A DNA stretch of 64,000 bases. Source: Methylococcaceae bacterium UBA6146 (GTDB lineage: Bacteria; Pseudomonadota; Gammaproteobacteria; Methylococcales; Methylomonadaceae). Below, in pieces: positions 9,437 to 16,775 of this stretch. The position numbers were made by a program, and so were the translations under genes. The stretch lies in assembly GCA_002422395.1 (NCBI GenBank), contig DIUY01000002.1:1-64000 (forward strand), written 5' to 3'. Within the stretch, counting starts at the first letter, position 1. Each line of letters starts with the position of its first letter. Under the pieces are notes generated by a model that saw only the letters and a list, made by a program, of their open reading frames with translations, had not been told where the DNA came from and did no database searches.

Positions 9437-9610
9437 TTATTCGCATGAGAAACGCCCTGTTTTGTCCCGTTTACGGTTTAGGTTTATGTTGCTGGCAACA
9501 GCCGCTGTTGCGAATAACGTGGATGAGATGATAAATTCGCCGGACACAAAGCCCAGCAAGCCAGTGACAAACACCAGCCCCACTAAAATGTCTTTCGATA
9601 AGTCGTTCAT
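9437..9610 (-). CDS. Small hypothetical membrane protein
   Basis: 57 residues from ATG 9610, chosen because GAGGAC stands 7 bases upstream; a longer frame to 9655 lacks a site. One or two hydrophobic segments (DILVGLVFVTGLLGFVSG, then FIISSTLFATAAVAS) are followed by a basic, polar tail (NLNRKRDKTGRFSCE), so the C-terminus is probably cytoplasmic. No family recognised. Confidence 0.55.
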   Translation of the reverse strand: MNDLSKDILVGLVFVTGLLGFVSGEFIISSTLFATAAVASNINLNRKRDKTGRFSCE

Positions 9611-9938
9611 GAGTAAGTCCTCGTATGAAGTTAAAAAGGGTTGTCCAAACTGCAAATCAACTATATATCATGCCTGTATTGTTGACAATGGCACTATAAA
9701 TAGATTTATTGTTTCTTTATTTGATACAATAGATTCATAATCTGTTCATCTTTGCCAAGTAAAAGAATTAAGGTAGAAGTTACACATTGACAGCCAAGTT
9801 ATAATATGAGGTTTGAAATTACCCAAACATCAGCTTCCTGCGGGGCAATCCTAAATACGGCAGTTGCAGCCGCCTGGCAGGGCGGCGGGAACTTAATGCT
9901 CTTGTTAGCCGTCAGACCAATCACGAAAGGAGAAACAA

Positions 9939-10295
9939 ATGAAAGTGCTCATAATCTTCAACAGGGAGCCATACGACAACACCGATGTGACATGGAACGG
10001 TTTGCGTTTAGCTGGCAAATTACTCGAATCAGGGCAAGAAGTCAGATTGTTCCTTATGAACGATTCGGTTGATATGGCCCGCGATGTGTGTAAACCGCCG
10101 GAAGGCTACGACCAAGACTTGTCCCAAATCCTCAAAGACCTTATTTCCAAGGGCGTGCCGGTGAAGGTCTGTGGAACCTGTATGGCTAGATGTGGAATCT
10201 ACAAAAACCATCCGTATTTTGATGGAGCGGAAAAGTCTACAATGCCTGAATTGGCAGAGTGGGTCGTTGACAGCAACAAGGTTATTACATTTTAA
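9939..10295 (+). CDS. DsrE-family protein
   Basis: 118 residues with a strong GGAGA site 9 bases before the ATG. The N-terminus MKVLIIFNREPYDNTDVTWN begins the DsrE/DsrF-like Rossmann-type fold. A Cys-rich loop VKVCGTCMARCGIYK (about residues 76-90) resembles the sulfur-carrying or metal-binding Cys of the family. Such proteins relay sulfane sulfur or have unknown roles. The gene is a self-contained unit with a GTTAGCC core 29 bp upstream (9904-9910) and an attC-like site right after the stop, the organisation of an integron gene cassette. Confidence 0.85.
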   Translation: MKVLIIFNREPYDNTDVTWNGLRLAGKLLESGQEVRLFLMNDSVDMARDVCKPPEGYDQDLSQILKDLISKGVPVKVCGTCMARCGIYKNHPYFDGAEKSTMPELAEWVVDSNKVITF

Positions 10296-10296
10296 C

Positions 10297-10368
10297 AGCT
10301 AACAAGGCGCTACACCGGACGGCAATTCCGCTGCGCTCCATTGCCGCCGGTGAGCTTGGTCGTTATCT
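10297..10368 (+). repeat. attC-like site (integron cassette recombination site)
   Basis: It begins 2 bp after the dsrE-like stop codon. The outer boxes AGCTAAC (10297-10303) and GTTATCT (10362-10368) are near-complementary, like the R'' and R' core sites. Inside, CACCGGACGGCAAT pairs with ATTGCCGCCGGTG, leaving one unpaired A, the extrahelical base expected of an attC hairpin. The loop is TCCGCTGCGCTCC. The size of about 70 bp fits. The R' box departs from GTTRRRY at one or two positions. No integron integrase is in the window, so this would be a lone cassette. Confidence 0.6.
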
Positions 10369-10694
10369 ACCTTGTTTTTTATTGGAATATATAAGTTAAG
10401 TTCTTAGTGGTGTTGCTATCAGTGTTACTAAAGAAAAATATCATCCTGCGGCAAGGTTTGTTTTCCATAAAAACAATTCAGGCGAATTACCAGAAAATCA
10501 CCCAATTTTGCTTGTATGTATTCAATTCCTAAAGCTGGATTGAATACTTAGCCAACGGATCAAAAGTTCGGCTCAATCCTTGATTACCACCTTCTGAAAA
10601 TCATGTGTAAAAAATCGCCTGCTAACACCAAAGCACCAATATATTACGCAGTTTGGTTTCATGAAAAATAATGGCTCATTATTTTGTAATTACA
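10369..10694. other. 326-bp gap between the attC-like site and hsdR
   Basis: AT-rich sequence with no credible gene. A 7-bp inverted repeat TTGTAAT-TAC-ATTACAA (10684-10700) overlaps the hsdR stop codon and may be a weak terminator; nothing else stands out. Confidence 0.4.
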
Positions 10695-13600
10695 TTACAA
10701 GTTTATTCTTGTTTGCTGCCCTTGTTGCGAAAGGGTATCAAAAATAAAATCCTCGTAGCGTCTTTTAAAGTCTTGGTCATTGAGGAATTTTCTATATATT
10801 TCAGTTTGCGTAAATAAATACTGTTGCATTAAGTCGTTCAGCTTTTTGTTTGACAAATCTTTTGCATTATCCTTGTCAGAAAAGATTATATTGTCTATAA
10901 GTTTTTGATCCTTTTTCATATTTTCAGGTATTTGCTGAGTCAATATTTCGTCTACTTTATCTTTATCAGTCCATTCAATATCGCCAAAACGCTGATTAAA
11001 TGCGGCGAGGATATTTTCTAGCGTATCCAATTCTGGTTCACTTATGCCACTGCCCACGCCTACCGGAATAGGATCAACAACGCCTGTTCCGTCATCCAAG
11101 CTGATTTTATCCGTGCTTTGTTTAGAAGGTCGGTAACTGTCCATATCAATAGCATCAATAATACCTTGGGCAAGGTCTTCGCCGCTTTCTATGGTCAGTT
11201 TTGGTAACAAGTATTTCAAATACTGCCATAACTGTTCCCAATACACATTATTGAAATCCAGTAGCCTTGCCAAATAACTGTAAACCCTTAAAAAAGACTT
11301 GGCCTTAGATTTAAAATCAATTTTTTCATCTAGTGGCAAATCGTTAAACAGTGTCGAAGACGCATCAACAATAGGGTCTAAAATTTCCCTAGCGGCATTA
11401 CTCGAATAGTTTGCAAAAAAATCCTTTACGGTTTCTTCATCGTAAATTTCAAAGCCCGCTAATGCGTCAACCAAGTCATTGAGCTTATTCGGGTCAGTTT
11501 CTTCACTCAAATAGGTGGCCGTAAAATACGGATCAAAAGCTTCTTTTATCTCTTCCGCTGTATTGTAAAAATCCAGCACAAAAGTATCTTTTTTGTACGG
11601 CTTAAACGCCCTATTTAAGCGTGATAGCGTTTGCACCGCCTGAACGCCGCGCAATTTTTTATCCACATACATCGTATGCAATAGCGGTTGGTCAAAACCT
11701 GTTTGGTATTTATTGGCGACAATTAAAAAGCGATACTCTTTTTTCTTAAAATTTTTGGGAATATCGTTTTTATGGCTGTCGAAATTATTCATCGACACTT
11801 CATCAAACTTAGTGCCTTTATATTCCGGGTTGCCAGAAAAGGCGACAATGGCCTTGTAGGGCGATTTTATTTCTTTTAGATAATCATCAAAAGCGTGTTT
11901 GTATTTAATCGCGGAGGCAATACTTTTAGTGACAATCATGGCTTTGGCCTCGCCATTGATTAAATGCCTTACGTCACGGTGAAAATGGCCAATCATTATT
12001 TTGGCTTTCTCGCCAATGGCAAATTCATGGCCCTCAACATGCGCTTTCAATTTTCTTTGCGCTTGTTGGGTTTCAAACTCTGGGTTTTCTTCCACCGATT
12101 TAATCAGCTTATAAAATGACCGATAAGTGGTGTAATTTTGCAAAACATCCAAGATGAACTCTTCCTCAATGGCTTGTTTCATGGGATATAAATGAAACGC
12201 ATCGAAGGCGGTTTTTACTTCACCGTCTTGCACATAAGGTCTTGGCACACCAAACGTTTCCAAGGTTTTGTTTTTAGGCGTGGCGGTAAAGGCGAAGTAA
12301 GAGCCGTTTTTTATCATTTTGCGGCTTTTAATCAGGTCGTTGATTTTGTCTTCTAAGGTTTGCTCTTCCTCGTCTTCCTCATCGGCCTGTTTATCTGCCA
12401 ATACCGCATTCATTTTTCCTGATGTATCACCACTCTGGCTGCTGTGTGCTTCGTCGATGACGATGGCGAATTTCAACGCGCTTAAATCATCCATTTCTTT
12501 CAGCAAATGGGGAAAAGTCTGGATCGTGCAAATGATGACTTTCTTTTTATTGGCAATGGCTTCGCGCAAATTATTGGTTTTGCTGCCACCTGTGCTGGTA
12601 ATCGCGGTCACGATGCTTTTTGGATAAGCAAATTGGGCAATTTCTTCACTGAGTTGCCTATCTAAAACCGTCCGGTCGGTGACGACAATCACGGAATCAA
12701 ACAAATGGTTTTCGCCCGTTAGGTCAAATAAACCGTGCAATTGATGGGCAAGCCACGCAATGGATTTCGATTTACCTGAACCTGCCGAATGCTGGATTAA
12801 ATACTTTTGCCCTAAGCCATGTTGTTTGGCGTGTGCCAAAATTTGCCTGACTGCCGTTAATTGGTGGTAACGCGGAAATACCATTTTCTTAGTTTTTTTG
12901 CCCGTATCCTCGTTGGTTTCTTCAATGACTTGGGCAAACTTATCAATAATATTGCTTAAGGACTCTTTGCTTAATACAGTTTCCCACAAATAATGGGTTT
13001 TAAGGCCATTGGGGTTGACTGGATTGCCCGCGCCAAACGGCGGCAAGGGCTTGCCATCGTTTAAACCTTTATTGAAGGGAATAAAAAACGAAGCCTTGCC
13101 TTTCAGTTCCGAACACATGAACACCTGCTCGGTGTCGGCGGCAAAATGCACCATGCAGCGGGCAAAGGACAAGAGCTTGTCTTTCGGGTCACGGTCATTA
13201 TGGTATTGCTGAATGCCTTTTTTAACCGTTTGCCCGCTTAAGGGATTTTTTAATTCACAGGTCAAAACAGGAATGCCATTGACCGACACGGCTAAATCCA
13301 AACGCTTGTCATGGCTTGGGCTGTATTTTAATTCCTGCGTCACCGAAAATAGGTTGGCGGCATAACGTTCGGAATCCTTGGCATTAAAAACTGAAGCAGG
13401 TTTACGGTAAAACAAATCAATGGATTTATCCAAATGCTTTACGCCCTTACGCAAAACTTCAATCACGCCCAACGTTTTGATTTTTTCATCCAAGCGCACT
13501 AAAAACGCCCGCTCACCTTTGGCTTGGATCATCGCATAAGCCTCTGGCTGGGTGGCGGCGATAAACCCTAAAAGCTGTTTTGGATTCAGGCAAAATTCAC

Positions 13601-13703
13601 GGTCAAATTCACTGGGGCGGGTTTCAATAAATTGCTGGTCGTTGACCAAATAACGGGTGATAAATTGCTGGAAGCCTTTTTCTGAGGTATCGGTAAATTT
13701 CAT
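10695..13703 (-). CDS. hsdR: Type I restriction endonuclease subunit R
   Basis: 1002 residues. The N-terminal nuclease domain has the PD-(D/E)XK pattern: D136 in RLDLAVSV and E150-x-K152 in CELKNP. The translocase follows, with Walker A AGSGKS at 307-312, TDRTVLDRQL as motif Ia, DEAH at 417-420 and FTATP as motif III. A helicase C domain and an HsdM/S-contact region complete it. It cleaves DNA at a distance after ATP-driven translocation, in complex with HsdM and HsdS. It is the last gene of a minus-strand operon beginning at 18994, but a small inserted element (13741-13848) separates it from the upstream genes. Confidence 0.96.
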   Translation of the reverse strand: MKFTDTSEKGFQQFITRYLVNDQQFIETRPSEFDREFCLNPKQLLGFIAATQPEAYAMIQAKGERAFLVRLDEKIKTLGVIEVLRKGVKHLDKSIDLFYRKPASVFNAKDSERYAANLFSVTQELKYSPSHDKRLDLAVSVNGIPVLTCELKNPLSGQTVKKGIQQYHNDRDPKDKLLSFARCMVHFAADTEQVFMCSELKGKASFFIPFNKGLNDGKPLPPFGAGNPVNPNGLKTHYLWETVLSKESLSNIIDKFAQVIEETNEDTGKKTKKMVFPRYHQLTAVRQILAHAKQHGLGQKYLIQHSAGSGKSKSIAWLAHQLHGLFDLTGENHLFDSVIVVTDRTVLDRQLSEEIAQFAYPKSIVTAITSTGGSKTNNLREAIANKKKVIICTIQTFPHLLKEMDDLSALKFAIVIDEAHSSQSGDTSGKMNAVLADKQADEEDEEEQTLEDKINDLIKSRKMIKNGSYFAFTATPKNKTLETFGVPRPYVQDGEVKTAFDAFHLYPMKQAIEEEFILDVLQNYTTYRSFYKLIKSVEENPEFETQQAQRKLKAHVEGHEFAIGEKAKIMIGHFHRDVRHLINGEAKAMIVTKSIASAIKYKHAFDDYLKEIKSPYKAIVAFSGNPEYKGTKFDEVSMNNFDSHKNDIPKNFKKKEYRFLIVANKYQTGFDQPLLHTMYVDKKLRGVQAVQTLSRLNRAFKPYKKDTFVLDFYNTAEEIKEAFDPYFTATYLSEETDPNKLNDLVDALAGFEIYDEETVKDFFANYSSNAAREILDPIVDASSTLFNDLPLDEKIDFKSKAKSFLRVYSYLARLLDFNNVYWEQLWQYLKYLLPKLTIESGEDLAQGIIDAIDMDSYRPSKQSTDKISLDDGTGVVDPIPVGVGSGISEPELDTLENILAAFNQRFGDIEWTDKDKVDEILTQQIPENMKKDQKLIDNIIFSDKDNAKDLSNKKLNDLMQQYLFTQTEIYRKFLNDQDFKRRYEDFIFDTLSQQGQQTRINL

Positions 13704-13740
13704 AATGACAGGGCTTTATTTTGGGTTAATTTTCATGCTA

Positions 13741-13848
13741 TCAGGCGTTGGTAGTGGGTGAAATTTGTGACCGCTCGGAGTACAAACCTAGGTTTGTACT
13801 CCAGCCAACTGAAGATTCATTACAGATTTCACCCACTACTCAGGCGTT
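13741..13848. mobile_element. MITE-like insertion with terminal inverted repeats and 9-bp target duplication
   Basis: Terminal repeats GTAGTGGGTGAAATTTGT (13751-13768) and ACAGATTTCACCCACTAC (13822-13839) match at 17 of 18 positions. They are flanked by the direct repeat TCAGGCGTT (13741-13749 and 13840-13848), which looks like a target-site duplication. In the middle lies a perfect 26-bp palindrome (13777-13802) centred on CCTAGG. No coding capacity, so it would have moved in trans. The right duplication overlaps the stop codon of the Uma2 gene. The palindrome may also act as a terminator or processing site between the Uma2 gene and hsdR. Confidence 0.75.
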
Positions 13849-14458
13849 ATTCGCGCACGGGGGTAAACAAGCCAGTGACATCAATGGCAAGTTCTGGAAA
13901 TAAAAAAGGGATGGCGTGGTCATCGTCAGTGTACATGGCTTTAAGCTCATAAACCCCTTGGGCATTTAACACAAATTGATGGATGGCGCGTTGTTCGGGA
14001 TAAACCAGCCAATATTCAGTCACGCCGCTTTCTTCATACAAGGCATATTTGGTTTTTAGTTCCCGCTTAGAATTGCCTTTGGATAATATCTCAACAATCC
14101 AATCAGGCGCACCGTTACAGCCTTGAGCATCCAACAATTCAGGCCGACAAATGACGCATAAATCCGGCTGCACCACGGTATGAATGTCTTGGCTAGCCAA
14201 TAAGGATTTTTTCCGGTCATATAAACGCACATCAAAAGGCGCGGGAAACACCTCGCAGCTTTTATGTTGCAAATAGCCGCCAATCGCCAACAACAATTTC
14301 CGTTCAATCCGTTGGTGTTCAACGCTGGGCGCAGGCGACATCAGCATGATTTTGCCTTTGATTAACTCCACCGCATCGGTAAATTGCCAAGTGATATAGT
14401 CGGCGTAAGAATAATTTTTAGTTAAATCCAGTTGATCCAAGTGCGTAATGTTAGGCAT
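13847..14458 (-). CDS. Uma2-family (DUF820) putative endonuclease
   Basis: 203 residues. The Uma2/DUF820 fold is recognisable from ELIKGKIMLMSPAPSVEHQRI, then VVQPDLCVICRPE, APDWIVEILS and the Tyr-rich KYALYEESGVTEYWLV. The Asp in QPDL and the Glu in VEILS fit a PD-(D/E)XK-like active site. The family is abundant in cyanobacteria and methanotrophs and its role is mostly unknown. It starts 3 bp after hsdS, so it is embedded in the restriction operon; an accessory nuclease is possible but unproven. Confidence 0.88.
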   Translation of the reverse strand: MPNITHLDQLDLTKNYSYADYITWQFTDAVELIKGKIMLMSPAPSVEHQRIERKLLLAIGGYLQHKSCEVFPAPFDVRLYDRKKSLLASQDIHTVVQPDLCVICRPELLDAQGCNGAPDWIVEILSKGNSKRELKTKYALYEESGVTEYWLVYPEQRAIHQFVLNAQGVYELKAMYTDDDHAIPFLFPELAIDVTGLFTPVRE

Positions 14459-14461
14459 GGT

Positions 14462-15781
14462 CTATTCCGGGATTGATGGAGGAAGGCAGCGTTTGCCTGT
14501 GACCAAATCAGTGATTAAGGCTTCGCGGTATTCTTTTATAGAGGCAATTTCTTGTTGGGCTTTGGAAATGGCAGAATTTATAATTTCATAGGTTCTGTTT
14601 ATATATCCAATAATTTCATTCTGTTCATCAATTGGTGGTATTGGTAAGAGAAAATTTGTAAAGTCACTCATTTCAATACTTTCTACTGTTGCAACAGCTT
14701 TTCTACATTCCTGCAAAATATTCAACTCTATTCCTTTCAAAAGCATTCTAAAATAATGAGGTAAATAGATGTCTTTATTTACTACGATTGCTTTTAAATC
14801 TTGATTTATAGTAATAGATACGCTGTTTAAACAAGCAGGAAGGCTATGTTGTAGTATTCCCGAACGGACTACTAATAATATGGAGTCAGTCGGAATCATT
14901 TTTATAGCAGTTTGTTGCAAAGCTTTTTTTGTGATTTTCATTTCAGAGTCAGAAATTATTTCTGATTTCATATCCTTAGATGTTACCCAAGGAATATCAC
15001 CATTCCAAAAACTAATATTGTCCATACTTGGTGTTATTCCACCTGATATTTTTTTTACAGTGAATTTTAATTTTTTCTCGTCCCATTTAACTGGAATTTC
15101 TGGAAGCCATTTTATTTTGCTTAACTTAAAACTAACTTTTACATCTATCCCTTTTGTTACAGCATCAAATAGTTTCTTTTTTTTCTCTTCCCCCAATAAC
15201 GCAATCAACCTTTCCTTATTCCGAATAAATCGGTCTATTTCGTTATTCTTTTTGTCCAAATATTCGACAATGCGGTTTTGAGTGTCCAATGGCGGGACAA
15301 TGCTGTACATGCGTTTGAAGTCAGCATAGCGTAAAGGCATTTGTCCATCCGCAATGCCATAAGCGTAACGTTCAGCATAGTTTTTATAAAAGCCCGTGCG
15401 AATCATGTAGTGATAATAACGGGAATTTAACTTTACGCCTTTTCTGGGTTTCAAGACGGTACAGGCAGGGCTTACGATGCCTTTGTAATTGCTGTGACCT
15501 GACGCACCTTGCCTAAACCTCATGCTGTAAACCAAATCATCAGGATAAACCAATAAATATTTGGATTTATCTAACGTTGAAGAATCTTTTTTATCCAAAT
15601 CGCTTTGTTTTATAACACCTTTGCCAATCGTTACAGAAAGCAGCTCTTCATTGCTATGTCCGCGTTCAATCCGTTCCTGAAAAATAGCAATATTCGGCAA
15701 TAACCGCCAACCAATAGGCAGTTGCTTAACATAGTCATAATCTATCGGGCGGTATTGCTCGTATGGTTGTAATTGCGCCAT
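14462..15781 (-). CDS. hsdS: Type I restriction specificity subunit S
   Basis: 439 residues from ATG 15781, which follows the upstream stop by one base and has GAGAGAGTGAC ahead; a frame from 15802 would overlap the previous gene. Two target-recognition domains (about 25-165 and 235-385) are each followed by a conserved helical spacer with IVPPLDTQNRIVEYLDKK and LLPIPPIDEQNEIIGYIN. The layout predicts a bipartite recognition sequence. The second TRD half is noticeably more AT-rich than its neighbours, suggesting domain exchange. Confidence 0.95.
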   Translation of the reverse strand: MAQLQPYEQYRPIDYDYVKQLPIGWRLLPNIAIFQERIERGHSNEELLSVTIGKGVIKQSDLDKKDSSTLDKSKYLLVYPDDLVYSMRFRQGASGHSNYKGIVSPACTVLKPRKGVKLNSRYYHYMIRTGFYKNYAERYAYGIADGQMPLRYADFKRMYSIVPPLDTQNRIVEYLDKKNNEIDRFIRNKERLIALLGEEKKKKLFDAVTKGIDVKVSFKLSKIKWLPEIPVKWDEKKLKFTVKKISGGITPSMDNISFWNGDIPWVTSKDMKSEIISDSEMKITKKALQQTAIKMIPTDSILLVVRSGILQHSLPACLNSVSITINQDLKAIVVNKDIYLPHYFRMLLKGIELNILQECRKAVATVESIEMSDFTNFLLPIPPIDEQNEIIGYINRTYEIINSAISKAQQEIASIKEYREALITDLVTGKRCLPPSIPE

Positions 15782-15782
15782 G

Positions 15783-16775
15783 TCAGTCACTCTCTCCCAC
15801 ATTCAAACTTTGCAAAATCTCTTCCCATTTGTATTGTAACAAGGCTTTGTTGGGCAGTTTGGTTTCGTAATCGGCGACCAGTGTTGGCGATAAGCTGCGG
15901 CTAAGGGTGTATTCCACCACGGTATCATCCTTGCTTTTGCATAATAAAATACCGATGGAAGGGTTTTCGGTGGCGGTTTTTATGTCGCGGTCTAGGGCTT
16001 CCAGATAAAAGTTTAGCTGGCCTAGGTGTTCAGGTTTAAAGCGTTCAATTTTTAGTTCTATCGCCACTAAGCAAGTGAGTTTACGGTGGTAAAACAGTAA
16101 GTCGATGGCAAAATCCTGATTACCGACTTGCAGGGGATATTCTTCGCCCATAAAGGCAAAATCCCAGCCAAATTCCAGCAAAAATTGGCTGATGTTGCGG
16201 CTGATTTGGTGTTTTAAGTCTTTTTCGGCGTGGGTGTCGGGCAAGTGCAGCAATTCTAAAACGTAGGTGTCTTTAAACACGTTGCTGATGTCTTGCGGTA
16301 ACGCCGTCGCCAAGCTAGCGGTTTTAGTGTTGCCCAGCATGACGCGCTCGTAAGTGGCGGTATTGATTTGCCGTTCCAGCTCTCTGGTTGATAGCCGCTT
16401 TTTTAGGGTCAGCCGCAAGTAAAATTCCCGTTCTTGTGCGGTTTTGCACGGCATGATGAGGCGATGATGTGACCACGACAATTCTCGCCACAGTGCGGCG
16501 AGTTTTGGCTGGTCTTTATAGGTTTCGTAAAACTGCTTCATGCGCCATAGGTTTTGTGCGCTAAAGCCTTTACTATTGGGTTCGGTTTGGGCAATAAAGG
16601 CCGCCAGTTCTGTTATGACCGCTTTTCCCCAGGCGTTACTACTGACTTGTTGGTGCAGGTATTCACCAATCGTCCAATACAGCGTCACCAATTCTTGGTT
16701 GACGGCTTGATAGGCGCGTTGCTTGGCGGCAACGATTAGCCCTGAAACGTAAGTGAATTGGGTTTGTAATTCCAT
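15783..16775 (-). CDS. DUF1016 / YhcG-type PD-(D/E)XK nuclease
   Basis: 330 residues. The N-terminal DUF1016 helical domain (residues 1-150) shows YWTIGEYLHQQ, then FSAQNLWRMKQFYETY and LSWSHHRLIM. The C-terminal nuclease-like domain has FAIDLLFYHRKL followed by VAIELKI, the D...ExK pattern of the PD-(D/E)XK fold. YhcG-family proteins are often found beside type I systems and in defence regions, but their biochemical role is not settled. It overlaps the hsdM stop by one base (TAATG), so the two are translationally coupled. Confidence 0.92.
   Translation of the reverse strand: MELQTQFTYVSGLIVAAKQRAYQAVNQELVTLYWTIGEYLHQQVSSNAWGKAVITELAAFIAQTEPNSKGFSAQNLWRMKQFYETYKDQPKLAALWRELSWSHHRLIMPCKTAQEREFYLRLTLKKRLSTRELERQINTATYERVMLGNTKTASLATALPQDISNVFKDTYVLELLHLPDTHAEKDLKHQISRNISQFLLEFGWDFAFMGEEYPLQVGNQDFAIDLLFYHRKLTCLVAIELKIERFKPEHLGQLNFYLEALDRDIKTATENPSIGILLCKSKDDTVVEYTLSRSLSPTLVADYETKLPNKALLQYKWEEILQSLNVGESD

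Noticed and set aside
9806..10072. 88-codon plus-strand frame before and into the dsrE-like gene
   Set aside because: It runs through the candidate cassette boundary and overlaps dsrE in another frame; no ribosome site.
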